Shown: positions 1-23,500 of the stretch, one piece after another
Layout: each line of letters starts with the position of its first letter
Position numbering within the stretch: the stretch's first letter is position 1
Translations under genes and position numbers: made by a program
The notes under the pieces: generated by a model
Told to the model about the DNA's origin: nothing
What the model saw: only the letters and a program-made list of their open reading frames with translations
The model's database searches: none
NCBI GenBank assembly: GCA_001586965.3
Contig: LUCW03000206.1
Coordinates: 40,001-92,500, forward strand
DNA length: 52,500 bases
Source of the DNA: Sphaeroforma sirkka
Taxonomy: Eukaryota > Opisthokonta > Ichthyosporea > Ichthyophonida
Reading direction: 5' to 3'

Positions 1-2749
1 CACCAACAGAGCCACTGATCTGGAGACAGAGAGGCTACGCAGTCAGGTGTATCTAACACGCGACCAGATACGCGCACGCACTCTCTCTAACAAGGGCAGT
101 GGTGCAATGCACCCCACAGCCACTACAGCCACTACAACCACTACAGCCAGTGGCAGTGGCAGTGGCAGTGGCAGGCTCAGCACACCCTACAGCCATGCAA
201 CCACCACGACGCCTATAAGCACAAAGAGTACCACAGACACCAACACCAACACCAACGGTAATAGTAACAGTAACAGTAGTAGCAATAGCAACAGCAACAG
301 CAACAGCAACAACACCGCACGCACCGCGGGATGGGCAGGTAACCAGGCCACACGGCGCAACAGTCGCCTGTACAGTGCAGACACACTTTCTGAACGCAGC
401 GGCGAAGACGAGAACACCGATGAAGACAACAACAACAGCAGCAACAGCAGCAACAGTAACAACAAAGCAACGGAGGTAGCCGAAGGGGGGGCGGAGCAGA
501 GCACCCGGAGCAAGGTCACACAGCCCTACATACGCACCTGCTCCTCACCCATGACCGCCCGCCAGCGCACTCTGTCCAGCTATGGTAGGTACGGGCTGGG
601 CAGTGCGGAGTCGTCTAAAAATAGCAGCCAATTGAATGCAATCACGTCGTGGGGCACTGCGGAGGACGGTGCCTCCCAAGCGACTGGCGAGGCCCAGCCG
701 GACGACACGGGTGAACCACATGCGCACACTACATGCAACAATCCTAGCAACCCTGGTAACCATGGCAACCCTAGGCGCAGTGTGGGTGGGACCAGACCCA
801 ACATAAACTGGCACAACACCAGAGACAGGAAACGGCAGAGGAGCAGTAGCCCCCGACGACCAGTCCCACAACACAACACCCGCAGGAGCCACCTCACACC
901 CGACCAGCTGGCCCTGCAGTCCTCATTCAATCTGGTGTGTTGTGTGTGTGTGTTATAATGTGTGCTATGATATGTTGGGTGTGTGTTGTATTGTGTGTGT
1001 GTGTTTTAATGTGTACTATGATATGTTGGGTGTGTGTTGTAGTGTGTGTGTGTGTTATAATGTGTGTTATGATATGTTGGGTGTGTGTTGTAATGTGTGT
1101 GTGTGTGAAAATGTGTGGTATGATTATAATATGTTGTGTGTGTGTTGTATCGTATGGTATGATGAGGATTTTTGGGGGGGGCTTTTATGGTTTAATGGCT
1201 TTAGGGTTTGTGTTTTATATAGTTTGATTTGTTGTGATCTGATATGTTCTGTTTAGTCTGCCATGATTGCTCTCAACTCGCTTTCTCTCACCTCCACACT
1301 CGTCACACATACTGTCTCAATCAAACCACAAACACACCAACGCACCCTAAACCCTAAACCCTAAACTCTATTAGAGCGAAAGCCGGGACTCTAGTGGGAC
1401 CAAGGCTAGAGCCAGCAAGCAACGCAGCTCCTCTTTCACGGCACATCATTCGGCGGCTCTCATGTTGGCTCGACACAACAGCCGTGGCAGCGTCAACAGC
1501 AACTTCAGCGTGGGCAACCACAGTGTGGGGAGTGTGGGGAACTGAGCATGACGTCAGATGTCAGTCGAGGCAGAGAGAACTACGCGTACATGCGCCATCT
1601 CAAGGGCACCACGGGTACGTGTGCATGCATGCGGCCATGAGAGCATGCGCATGTGTGCATGTGCATTTGTGTATGTGTGTGTGTGTGCATGTGTGTGTGT
1701 GCATGTGTGCATGTGCATGTATGTGTATATATGTAAATGTGTGTACTTGCTCATACGTACATCACTTGGGGTACTACACAGTCCATGTGCCAGGTATCTA
1801 CCCACTTGCTCATAGCTACATCCCTTGGGGTACTACACAGTCTATGTACCTTTTTATCTACTCACTTGCTCATACATACATCTGCTCGCCTGCCACAGAT
1901 CGTGACCCAGACGAGACAAACTATCATCTCAACGACATCCAGTTGTTGCTTCTTGAGAAAGGGCTGCGTGATTCAAATAAGAGGATGTCAGAGTCCGGGT
2001 CTAGGAGGTGTGTATTGGATTGTGATATCCTTTTAGTATGAGTATGCTCATTTTACCACCGCTTCATCGCCTGATCAGAGTCCCCTTGGTCTTCATATGT
2101 TTATAGATAGACTTCCATGAACATACCTATTATAGTTTTGTAGTGTCATGTATTTGAATCCAGCACTTGCTGTCTTTCTGCCAGCGTGCACGTGTCAACT
2201 GAGTGTCTGACCCTTTGATATCATGTCATGTGTCAGTGTAGTCTCACGCACAGATTGTAAGTCTCTGTTGCTTCGTCAATTGTGTGTATGCGTCTTATGC
2301 CTACCCTCAATCGGTACATATTTCAAATGTGTGGGTGTGTCGTTTGGCTACCCTCTGAGGCCGCAATACAGATTGTTATGGGGGTGGACAAGCGCGCATT
2401 ATGTGCACACCTTATCCAGCAATACCAGGCTGCCACAGACTTCCACCCAACCTCGGCCTGATTTTTTTTTCCTCAACCTTAAGCCCTATACCCTATGCAT
2501 GCATCCCGAACCTTAAACCCTAAACCCTCACTTCACACCCTTTTCGTGCGTGTGTGTGTACATAGGGGTATGACGATCACCACTGAGCCACGACGCAAAT
2601 CCAGTGGAGCGCAGTCTTTTAAGTGGACCCCACAGGAAATCCTCGACACGACCATGAGCGCACGTGTACGGTCATGTTCTCCTAGCGGTGCACCTGCACC
2701 CGCCACAACCAGGACCGGTGAGGATCAGGGCACAGGGGGTGTGGTCTAG
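1..2749 (+). CDS. Partial gene, low-complexity protein of unknown function (3' exons)
   Basis: I do not recognise this protein. Proposed exons are 1-934 (frame opens at base 2, continuing from upstream of the window), 1375-1614, 1899-2007 and 2566-2749, with stop TAG at 2747-2749. All introns are GT-AG and the phases at the three junctions agree (0, 1, 2). The first exon starts with a charged helix-like stretch (DLETERLRSQ) and then becomes Thr, Gly-Ser, Asn-Ser and Gln/Arg-rich, which suggests a disordered region. The third exon encodes a short leucine-rich stretch (NDIQLLLLEKGLRDSNKR). The second exon changes reading frame near 1531-1542 at a run of four G. One extra G would give continuous SVGELSMTSD; as written, the frame ends at a TGA. 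The last exon also has a good donor (GTGAGG) at 2717, so further downstream exons are possible. The reading of exon 1 is firm; the later exons are moderately supported. Confidence 0.5.
935..1374 (+). repeat. Intron 1 of the partial gene: GT-rich minisatellite starting at the donor
   Basis: About four imperfect copies of a roughly 49-bp GT-rich unit (core TATGATATGTTGGGTGTG) start directly at the donor and run to about 1150. The short ORFs across it are by-products of the repeat. A telomere-like CCCTAAA block lies at about 1343-1368, just before the acceptor. Confidence 0.6.
1615..1898 (+). repeat. Intron 2 of the partial gene: TG tract and three copies of an acceptor-proximal unit
   Basis: A TG/CATG-rich tract (about 1619-1745) is followed by two full and one partial copy of a roughly 60-bp unit containing CTTGCTCATA and GGGTACTACACAG (about 1747-1803, 1804-1866 and 1867-1898). 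The last copy runs into the acceptor used at 1897-1898. Confidence 0.5.
2008..2565 (+). other. Intron 3 of the partial gene
   Basis: No gene is seen. It contains a T-run near 2462 and a CCCTAAA-like stretch at about 2506-2529 shortly before the acceptor. Confidence 0.4.
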
Positions 2750-2937
2750 ATGCGCAGTGTGCAGAGGGGTGCAACAACCAGGTGATCTGCATGGGACTGG
2801 AAGAGATAGGTCTGGTTGAAGGCAAACTCTCAGGCCCCCAGGAAGGGATCAAGTGACAATGTACGTCACTGGCCACCAGCCGGAACGCAGTTGATGTATT
2901 GTATGCATGGCTGTGTTTGTGTCTCGCCTTGAGACAT

Positions 2938-3280
2938 TAGTGTACAACAAACGTAACAGAAGTTCAGACAGACAGCGGAAACGCAACGGAGACAGTTTCT
3001 AACGCTAAACAAAAACGTATTGTACTACTTTAATAGTGTACAACAAGCGCAACTAGAAGTTCGAACCAAAAGCGGAAACGCAACGGAGATAGTTTCTAAC
3101 GCTAAACAAAAACGTATCGTACTACTTTAATAGCGTACAACAAAAGTAATTAAAATTTCAAACAGACAGCGGAAACACAATGGGGACAGTTTCTCACGCT
3201 AAACAAAACCGTATTGTATTAATTTCAATTGTGTACAATAAACGCGTCAGATGTGCAAACAGACAGCGGTCGCCTCGGGG
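2938..3280. repeat. Intergenic minisatellite, 96-bp unit, about 3.5 copies
   Basis: Units start near 2938, 3034, 3131 and 3229. Each carries GTACAACAA, then AGCGGAAACGCAACGG, then GCTAAACAAAA and CGTATTGTACT. More degenerate pieces of the unit (ACAGTTTCTTACCTT, AGCAAAAGTGTA) continue to about 3500. The rest of 2750-5003 shows no gene. Confidence 0.8.
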
Positions 3281-4674
3281 AACGCTTTCATTCTCTCGAG
3301 GGCTTTTTTGTATCTTGTACTATTGACGTCTTATAATAGGAAACGAAACAGTGACAGTTTCTTACCTTGAGCAAAAGTGTATTATACTAAATTGCCGTCT
3401 ACTTTAAATGCTCCTGTTGTGGTTTAGTGGACAGAACAGTGAGTTTCTTACCTTAAGCAAAGGTGTAATATATTTAATCGCCTTTTACTTGAAATGCTGC
3501 TGCTGTGAGTTTGCAAGCAGTCGTTTAGGTATTTTTGCTGTAGGTCGTCGTAAATATTTCAGGAGTCTAGGTTTCATTAAAAACTGGAGACTGCACTACG
3601 AGATTTGGCCTTGCTGGTATAAAATGATATAGCAGACATATCACAAACCTAGTTATAGCTACGTTTGGATCGCCACCTGCGAGTATTTGGGGTGAAGCAG
3701 TTAATATTAAACAGATGACATGTTTCAAATGGAGATGATCACCTAAATTCCGATATCAGTGAGGAGAACGGGATAGGGTCGGGGAAAAGAAAACAATGTC
3801 AGTTTTTGAAGATGAATGTTTGCTACACATACTAAACATTCCATATTATATTACAATGCTGCTGATCGCACAACTGATAAAACACATCCATTGTGCAATT
3901 GACATATGGAAGCATCATGAATGCGAGACGTTTTGCCCTTCGTAAGGCATGTGTTTTAAACGTCTTGAGCGGGAATGGATGAGTATATAGATCTTTGTCG
4001 TCTCAATTGATGCCCAAATTATCCAACACGGAACAAAATTTGCTTATTAAAATGCATCGAAAAAAGTCTACTCTGTTAAGTTTCATTTTTATTAAAGCAT
4101 GTAAAACTGTAAACGCGTTTATGGCACTTGGCTCTTATCATGATTGCTACAATTGACAAATCTCAGTTCTATTCAACATCACCAAAGTAGCTAATATCGA
4201 CAATTTGTAGCTCATACTAAACACCTATCCCCGGTAATAGCCATCACCCTGGCGCCGCAATTGCGGATTTTACAGCATTAGCAGAAATATGTTTGCTGGA
4301 AGGAACTCTCCAGCGTAAATAGATCCGTTTGTATCAGGAGTCCTACATTGCCAACCTTGTACCTCAAGAGGACACACGGTTGTTCAAGTAAATGACTGTC
4401 CCTCTAAAGATGCCAGTTCTCACTCACCGTAGCACATATTACTTGTAGACTTGTAGTTGTACATACCGCGACTCGCTGTCCATTTAGCTCACGACTAGAA
4501 AGATAAGGAAACAAACTTGATATATTCATAGCCCACTAAATTATACACATGATATTTTACTTTTATGTAATTTATTTACTACTCAATTCTGACTGGATTT
4601 GTCATTATATTACCAATTAGTGCGGAATCCACTCTCCTCTGTGCAAACTGCCAGCACACATGTGACACAGGGTT

Positions 4675-4760
4675 GAAACCCCTACACTCTGTAAATAAAC
4701 CCTACATTGCTAAACCCTACTCTGTAAATTACCCTACATTGCTAAAACCCTAAAAAACGC
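4675..4760. repeat. Telomere-like CCCTA blocks upstream of TRM5
   Basis: Several AAACCCTAC and AAACCCTAAAA blocks are interspersed with CTGTAAATA and ATTGCTA. It is a degenerate interstitial telomere-like tract. Confidence 0.55.
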
Positions 4761-4848
4761 CAAAGTTTTGAAGCCGAACTCTATTGTAGCTGGTATGACT
4801 GACAGCCTGACTCTGACATGCGCAGTTGCGCACATACTAGGACAAGCA

Positions 4849-4856
4849 TTATAAGG
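4849..4856 (+). promoter_or_regulatory. Possible TATA-like element of TRM5
   Basis: TTATAAGG lies about 150 bp before the first TRM5 ATG and about 20 bp before a pyrimidine-rich TCTCTCTCGTCACT stretch that could hold the transcription start. This is a position-only inference. Confidence 0.2.
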
Positions 4857-5003
4857 CGTTTCATAGTGCTTCTCTCTCGTCACTGCTCTCGCTCCACGGC
4901 TGTTATGCTACATCCGATCTCTTTGTGAATTTTTGCCTGAGTTTAATACCATGACCTTATAAGACATTTGAAGAGCATACTACTACTAAGGACGAACCGA
5001 TTG

Positions 5004-15491
<10,488 letters not shown>

Positions 15492-15509
15492 AATAGGATA
15501 CTTTTTATC

Positions 15510-15770
15510 GTATTACATATAAGCTTACTTTCAAGGCGGCCTGTTACAAAATTTATATGTTTTTTTGTGTTCACACAGTACCTATAAGCTTCCCTTCAAG
15601 GTGGTGCGTTCTGCTATAAAGTTAGGATACTAGTCAGATTGACTTATCACCTACAAGCTTCCTTTTTAAAGTGTTCTGTTCTAAAATACGGTCACTTTTG
15701 ATGCACACGCATTACCTATAACCCTCCCTTCAAGGTGGTGTGTTCTGCTATAAAATTAGGATATTTTCTA
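15510..15770. repeat. Four degenerate 70-bp repeats downstream of TRM5
   Basis: Each unit contains TACCTATAAGCTTCCCTT or a variant, then CAAGGTGGTGTGTTCTGCTA and an AAATTAGGATA-like tail. Units start near 15520, 15589, 15649 and 15713. Confidence 0.7.
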
Positions 15771-15849
15771 TGTTGAATAAAACTGTTCACTTCATGGTCA
15801 AACCGGTAGATAGGCTTTTTATGTACACTTCTAGTCATCGTACCACGTA

Positions 15850-16113
15850 CTTGAAGGTTTTTCATTTCATCCAATCAATAGCTGGATATTGCTACATATA
15901 TCCCACGTATGATCCCTAGTGGTTTTTCGTGAAACAGGCTCTTTGAAAACAAGTAGGAACGTCCAAATCCGGATTCGCCCGACGAAATATAGTAATGGTT
16001 TCGCCAGAGTCGAATAAATACAACCACTGCATGAAATGTGTATGGATATATATTTAAATAACAATAAAAAGGATTATGCACTTAAAGGTTTTTTATTTCA
16101 TACAATCAATAGG
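15850..16113. repeat. 33-bp direct repeats flanking about 200 bp
   Basis: ACTTGAAGGTTTTTCATTTC with its continuation at 15850-15882 is repeated at 16081-16113 with four differences (offset 231). They could mark a small insertion or an old tandem duplication; no coding content lies between. Confidence 0.55.
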
Positions 16114-16499
16114 GATAATAATATTGATTTCAATTTAAATAAAACACGGCTGGGACGCCGCGGGGACTGAAAGCGTATACTCAGAGGGGTAATTCATGTT
16201 CATATTCACGTTTAAATATTGGTAAAATATTCCACAGGGACTCCAAGCCGGTCGGGCCTCAGGGCTTTAATTCTTCTTTTTGGAGTCTTTCTTTCTGAAA
16301 TGTGGAGCGACTCCAACAGGGTCTACAAATGGGTCAAATAGCGTCACGGACGTTTTTTGGCGACGGACAAAAAATCGGTGATAAAGTCGACAGGGACTTA
16401 GAAAAGCTTACGCTTTCAGTGTTAAAGTTTTATGTCTACATATACATCAGGCTTCATATTCGTTGGAGAGATTTTGGGAAGATTGAAGGGAAGTTGAGA

Positions 16500-18400
16500 T
16501 TGTCGAACTGCCGCGAAAATCTCGCGGAGAGTGATGCAACGATGGAAGACATACGATGCGTTAGTCACGGCGATGGAGTGAACTAAAACCTGTGTGCCAT
16601 TGCGTGAAATAGAGCTGATCCACACTTGTACTGGTAATATGGGCTGAGTCGGTCTGAGATATTTTGAACGTGATGTCAAGGAGGGCGAGGTTGTCATCCG
16701 CAATTATGTTTCGGTGCAAAGTTGCCGGCTATTCGATACCACACCACACAACTGATGTATTTGGAATATCCTGGCTAGCCATAGAGGTAAGTATCATAGG
16801 TGGTACCAGAAAACTCGAAGATTTGGTCTGTACCGAAATCTGGAAATAGTACTTCAGTAATGTGATGAGACGGGGTATGTGGAACATCAATCTATCGACT
16901 AGTACTGGATGGGGATAAATTGGTGCCTGTTGTTATAGAGAAGGAAGCTCCCGAAATGTTCGTGGAGAGTCCATATGCCGCGGTAATCTTGTCGATCCTG
17001 TAGTTGTCATAGTAAGTCCGGTCATATTGCGGGTAGATTAGGGCCCACCACAATAAGCCTTATTAGTGAACTGATACAAGCAAAGTGGCTGGACGTAAAA
17101 GTCTTATCTCCGGTACACAGAACAGAGGCATCCACAATTACGCTAGTATAGCAATTGAACAGGAAGGTGTTGGTTGCTATCATGGTACAAAGGCGGATTG
17201 GAGTGTGTTCACGGCAATGGGTAAAGCTATTGTTATGGGATGGTTTGTCCTTGTCTGTGATGGGAAGCTCTTTCCTTATGAGTCAAAATATCTCCTTGGT
17301 TGTGAGACGTTGTGTGGTATTATGTCGGATCTTCTCGCGGAGCTTACGGAGTTGTTTGTGTTAAGGTGTGCACCCGCGCCTTGATTCTAGATGAGCGTGA
17401 ATACTGAACGGGAATTTGTCCGGAGGTCTGATACGTGTCCAAGCGGGACTCAAGATACCCGGTATGCCCTGGGACAGTTGAAATCCTAAGTATTTGGAAG
17501 GCTGTGGACAGATGTCAGAGAGTTCCGCTGCCATGGGCATGGTAGGGATAAGTAGGCGTCTGTTAAGTGTGTTCGCATTTGGGGATCCTACTAGCGTTGG
17601 CATGATGAGATGTCCTTTGATACGGAGAACAGTTTCCTTTTACAGCACACTCGACGATCCCTTTCGGGGCTTAAGAATCCCTTGTTCTAAACCTAGTTCT
17701 ATGGCATTCCAACGTGGCGCAACAGCATCCACATGCGCGGAAGAACCAATTTATCGTTTACTTTGGTGATGTCAAGACACACATCATTCCAGGTATCCTT
17801 GGATTGTGTCTCAGATTTCCACGCGGCTAAAATATGAGTATGACAGGAGTAGCGTGATATTATTCCAGCTTGAGTTGAATGGGTGGCTGATCCGGGGTGA
17901 TTTGTTATCAGCTGTAGGAAGCATTTCTCAAAAATGCGTCGAACAATCTGCGTTAATGTTATCGGTTAGAAATCGGCAGGGGATGCATTATCTGTGTATG
18001 CCGCCTTCGGATGGGATGTCAAGAGGGTACAATTGAGAGCTTTGGGAAATGTACCAGCCATTAGGAGGGCGGAGAAAGCCTCAACCAGGATGATAATGAG
18101 TGGGCTGTCAGGGTCAGGGCGTCCCATAGTTGGTGTTCAGTTCGTCGTTCTACTGCATCCTTAAGGAGTAGGATATGGATACCATCTGAACCAGGACCAC
18201 TGTTTGGGTAGCGCAGTAATAACTGAATTCGATGGAAGTGTTGGTGCTGTGTCCGGTGGGATGACGTGTGAGTTAGTTAAGTTGAAGAGATCTTGGTAGT
18301 AATCCGTCAGTGCAGCGCCCGAATCCTAGACACTTGGTATGCAAGGCTGACGCGGTGATTTGGTTTTTGTGCTATATCCTTGTACATCTGGATGATGTGT
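16500..18400 (-). mobile_element. LINE (APE-type non-LTR retrotransposon) fragment, decayed copy
   Basis: Nucleotide and translated similarity to the second LINE in this window. Both carry SKYLGF followed by GxPGI on the minus strand (here around 17450-17500), matching 3'-side noncoding words (TGTTCGTGGAGAGTCC at about 16959, compare TGTTCGTGGAGGGTCC at about 25384), and parallel sequence through the RT region up to about 18350. The reading frame is interrupted many times and the 5' portion (ORF1 and endonuclease) is missing, so this is a dead, 5'-truncated copy. The two copies are clearly diverged, so the insertions are not recent duplicates of each other. Ends are approximate. Confidence 0.7.
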
Positions 18401-18422
18401 TAGGCAACAGATCACGTGAGGA

Positions 18423-18665
18423 ATGTGTGATTCGGCAGTCGTTGTACCTACGGTTTGTCAGTGTCACATAAGTAACCTCCAAAAATGGCAGAGTTTGCTG
18501 CGTAGCGCTAAATTCGATCTAGAATACGCTCCAATCTGCCTGACGGTTCATATATTGTCAGGTATACCCGTTACAGATGTTGATGCTCACGCATCTCAGC
18601 TTGAAACAATAGGGTGCGCTCTTTGTCGTGTAAGTTTCGGTCTATCAAAGCGATACTAACGCCTT
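18423..18665 (+). mobile_element. Ty3/Gypsy-like RNase H-end scrap (fossil)
   Basis: A short plus-strand stretch encodes LQKWQSLL, FDLEYAP and HILSGIPVTD. This matches the order seen at the end of Ty3/Gypsy RNase H domains (RWxxxL, F-x-hydrophobic-EY, ALSRIP). It is a broken remnant of an element different from the larger one downstream. Confidence 0.5.
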
Positions 18666-20442
18666 AGGGTAAATAAACGCGTAGGTTAAGTCTAAGTATA
18701 ACAAAATTTAAAGGAAAATAATCGAAATGAGTCTTTGAGTAAAGTTAGGTATGCCTCGTGAAAACAGCAATACTCTGAGGGATTGTGAAGCTGAGACATT
18801 GCCTATATATAATCCTCTCAGTACTGTTTTCGCCGAAGGGATTTTATTTAGTGTTTCGTTGTCGCTCTACTAGAAACTATGACTACGTTTCGTTGGGGCG
18901 AATCCGAGGGACTCATCTCATAAAATCCTATCTTTAGAAAATTAAAAGTAAAAAAGAAGAAAAGAAGAAAAGAAAAAAAGAAAAAGAAAAATACACTTGA
19001 TGTCCATAGATTTTGTATTAACCAATAACTTGTCACTTATCAAGAGCTACCGACTGGCCTTCATCAGACTGGCACACCTTGGCTGAACGGAGAACTAACT
19101 AAGCAACGCTAATAGTCCTTAGAAACCCATGTTCGGTAGTAACCCATGTTCGGTAGTTGAGCCATCTCACTACCGAAGCATTCCGATATAAATAGATTTG
19201 GACAGTAAATATAGTTATATTAATAGAATTAGTCTAAATCATATCTTTGGTATTTTAATCAGGCCTTTTAATGGCCTTGTCCAGATATCTGATATGCAAC
19301 ATGGAAAAGGTATATAAGACCCCGATCTGTGAGAAATAGTTACGTACCAACCGACGCTTATATATGGCTTTATCCGGCTATTGATTGGATCTTGTATATT
19401 ATTGCATCAATTGATAGAGGACATCAATACGAGAACGACGCGACCCTGAAGTACCCGTTACTACGACTGTCCCTAAGTTTCCTATTGATCTTCACAACGA
19501 CCATAAAATTCTCAGAACGCAGTGGTACAGTGGCGTTCTTACTCAGCAGTACAATGTTCTTCTTATTTGGAAAATTTCTCTTTCACATGAAGAACAAATG
19601 CCTGTAATGTTGACTGCACACTCTCTGCGTTCTGATTATGGTCGTGCATAATGTAAAATTAGCGGGTTCCTAATAGCAGTCGCACAGTTAACGCATATTA
19701 TAAACGTATTAACGTATTAACGGCTACACTTATAATACTGGGATACGTTTAACGAATTGGACATGAACAAGAACTGTGATATTCGAGATTCTGAACATGT
19801 GACAGTACTCATTAGAGTATGGGACTCTACTGTGGACAATTAGATGGTCTTCCAAATATAGATTGGTTTTTTCCACTGAAATGAGAATTGTACAAAATAT
19901 AGGAACGACACCAATCTGATACCTGAAAATGACACTTTGGGAATCTCTGATTAATGGAAGTACCATGAGAGAGGGTCTCAGGCATGAAATGGTTGATGGT
20001 ACAAACCCATATTATAATTCGCTATTAATCTCAGAGCAAGATAATCCACTGAGAAAAGGACAGGATCAGAGTTGTTAGAAACGAGGACAACATGGTTTTG
20101 ATTTCTCCTAGCCAGCCAACTAGATGTGCCCGTCTATGCCTTAAATGGGATGGGGAGCTAGGTACCAAGTGATGGGGTTTAGGCGCAGATACATACTGCA
20201 CCATCTTGGTGTTTTTGATTTTATTTTTATTTTCTTAAGTTGGACTTAGAGGTATTTTATTGGTTAGTTTGATTAGGTAATTGTTTCGAGGCGTGAAATG
20301 TAAACTAAGCGTCCAATGAAATGATATTCAATCTTAGTAACTAAAACAAAATGAATCTAGACCGAAGTAGTGAGTGATTAGAGCGGAGCATATAGACAAT
20401 AGTCTTAGTCTAAAATCCCCTAATTTTTTGCTCACTACCAAG
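18666..20442. other. Unannotated AT-rich intergenic sequence
   Basis: No gene is recognised. There is a small tandem duplication of AACCCATGTTCGGTAGT near 19122-19157, an A/G-rich run at about 18945-18990, and AACGTATTAACGTATTAACG near 19705. It may be element flank or an old LTR, but no matching partner was found. Confidence 0.35.
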
Positions 20443-20553
20443 GGCTGAAGCTAAACCTATTTCACATTTTGCATATTAACGTTTAACGTATTTTATTATT
20501 AACGTAAACGTCTTGGTATCGTATAGTCAGCCTAGATGAGACCGACTTTTACA
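20443..20553 (+). repeat. 111-bp terminal direct repeat, left copy (LTR 3' end-like)
   Basis: Starts GGCTGAAGCTAAAC and ends ACCGACTTTTACA. It matches 35464-35574 over its whole length with few differences. Its position just before the gag region and its CA terminus fit the 3' end of a 5' LTR. No similarity was found upstream of GGCTGAAG in the two copies. Confidence 0.7.
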
Positions 20554-23500
20554 TATTTTTAAGTTTATAATACGCTATTGATATTATGATGAAAGGAAAA
20601 AATAAGGCAGCACATGTAACTAAGGCTGCAAGCGCGAAAGGGTTTACTGTAGGCGAATTAAAGGAGAAAACACCCCCGGCACCATCAGCAGAATCTGAAG
20701 CAACTGAGATCACGCCTGTACAACCGGCACCAACTCTGAAAAAACGAAAACGTAAGAAGTTGGTTGACTCGGGTGTAGGTGCATCCGGAGGTAATGTGAC
20801 TACGGAGCCACGGAAGCCACCAGCGAAGAAGGCGAAATCTCGAAAGGGAATGGCCGAGAAAACGCAATCCTCGGAAAATTCAACTTCAGAGGAACTGCGA
20901 CATGCACTGGAATCAGATGTATCGTCTCCATCAGTGGACACGCGCACGGCGCGGAGGCAAGACCACAGCTATCATATAATATCCCGAGATATGAAAAATT
21001 TCCTGAAAAACTACCAACCAATAGTACATGATCGGAGACCCACTAAGCAGCGGAAGAAAAAGCAAGCCGCAGCAAAGAATCAAAGTCATGGTGAATCAGG
21101 AGAGGATGACTCGGAGGATGTGCCAATAGCACATACATTATTGAACCAGCCCCAAATCAACGTAACGGAGGAACAACTGCGTTTCGTGGATATAGGTCCA
21201 GATAATGTGGACCAGACATTTTACCGTCAGGACGATGATTCGGATACTAGGTTGGATTCTCAATTCCTACGTTTACTCAAAACCCCACTCCGACCTGCTT
21301 GGCGACAGAACTTCGATCTGGGCTATCCATACCAGACTCAGATCGATATCCAAGAGGAGGGTCAGCGAGAGTTGATCCGTCAGCGGGCCAATCGGGCATG
21401 GATGTTTCGAAACACGTATGGAACGTACTTTCCGGATGTAATGAAGACCAAACCGGATGGTACAATCTCACCGAGGTATGTAATGAATGCAGCGGTAAGA
21501 AATTTTGGGCTCGATTTATTTAGAGATTCTAAATACTACAATCGGTTAGTAGCAATGAAAACGGACGAAGGCAAGCAGGCACGCAAACTTTTTCGTCAGT
21601 TTCAAAAGATACTACTGAAGGTATTCGGGACTAGGAGAGATGGAAGTTTTGCACACTTAATTTGGTACGCAATTAGGGATCTTCTAGGAGACATTCCGGA
21701 CTTGATATCAAACCATTTGGCACTCTATCAAGCCATATTGGCATTTGAGATGTTGTCAGACAATGGAGAGGCAAACAGAATTTGATCTTCTTCATCCGAA
21801 GCTCAATTTTCACCTGGATTAGACGCAACAGCGATGTCGCGAATGGCATCCGAACAGGAGCCTATGCCAAATTCACCACCGAAAGGAAGTCCACAGAATG
21901 CCCCAGAGGTAGTTTCGATGGACAACCCAACCGAAGAGCTTAAACCTGATCAGGCGGAAGCTAGACAATCCTTATCGTCATCGGAAGACAGTTTGCCCCC
22001 AGCGGCTATCCCAACGATGACAAAGGAAAGTGTCCCATCCGAAGCGTTCATTCACATTGAACAGATCGATGGATCAAAGTATGAGGCAGACAACTGACTG
22101 CATGGTCAGATGCAGTTAGAAAAGAAGGGATCAGATCATTCTAGTAGTGATATGAAAATTGCTGAATTCACTGTTCAAATGAACAAGGCTGAGGCAGCGT
22201 CACTCGAGGCGATGGATCTAGGTAGGATTGATGCCGCCAGTCTTTATATGACGATGGCTACGCACTTCCAGACTAAGATTGCTTCAGAACTAAGAGTGAT
22301 CCAGACCGAGAAGGCTGTGGAAGGCAAGAAGTTTGTAAAGGACATAGGTAAACTACCAACGACATACAGATCTGATCGAAAGGACCGAAAGGATCCAATC
22401 GATACTAGTAGTCTGGCGTTGCTATCTAGGTCTTTGAAAGAGTTTGGGCAGATCATGCTTACAGCCAATCTACGGAAGAACCTATGGCTCGAAACAGCAC
22501 AGCAGAGCTTTAAGCCATGCTCTTACAAGTACAACAAGTTATCACTAAGCTGAAAACGTGGAAAGAACAGAGCGAGATGATCGTCCACATATTTTCGACG
22601 GACCCTCGACCGGATTTGCTTGTATCGATCATGATACCACCGGATGAAGGAACGCCGGTGTCCCACTACTTACTAGAGTTGGACACACACATGTCACGGA
22701 CACATACTCAGGAGTTGTCACCTGACAAAATATCCATGTGTGTACTACGGGTACAGACAATCCTTTGGTCAAATTTACATAGGAGAGATCAAGAGATTCC
22801 GTACGCTGATATGCATCAATCTTCCCCGGATAAGGTTCGAGAGATCTCCATTGAAGGACCTACATACGGCATTATAAAGCTAGCAGACTTGACCCGGGCT
22901 GAGTTTTACTCGAGAGCGGATCAGAGGTTTAACAAACGTCCTAGTTCCGTGGTGAAACTTACTAATGCTCAGAGGAAGGTCAGCAGCAATCTTACCGGGG
23001 GATTAGGCAATGGTCGAGACTCTCAATCCACTAATGGAGGCCGGAAGGTAAACAAAGGAAATGACAAGAGCGGTAATAAGAATAAAAATACAATTAGTTC
23101 TGAAGGCCACAAGAACAATGTCATCCTTAAGAGTACCAGACCAACAGAAATGGACCGTCGACAGGCAACCCAAAGCCCCGGCACAGGGAGGCCAATAACT
23201 GTAGTGAGACTGATTGCAATTGGCGAATGACCCAACATGAGCCGAATGGCAGATGGAATGGAAGGCACGCAGAAAAGTGTAAGCACTTTATCGAGAAGTG
23301 TGCCGACTGTACCGGGACTGGAGGTTACCACAAGCATACATGCAAGGTGCAACCAAAGGTTGAAGTTAAGTGACAAACATACCGGGTCTTGTCATTGAAA
23401 CAAAAGGACGCACCTCGAGACGAGCGTGTAATCCTAGATATACGAGTTAACGGACACGAAATAAAAGTGTTGTTGGATCCGGGCTCGCAAATTTCATGTA

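Noticed and set aside
187-930. Leu- and Cys-rich ORFs on the minus strand opposite exon 1 of the first gene
   Set aside because: They are antisense of CAG/AAC-type codon repeats and show no independent coding signal.
937-1256. Cys/Val-rich ORFs in the first intron
   Set aside because: They are translations of a GT-rich minisatellite.
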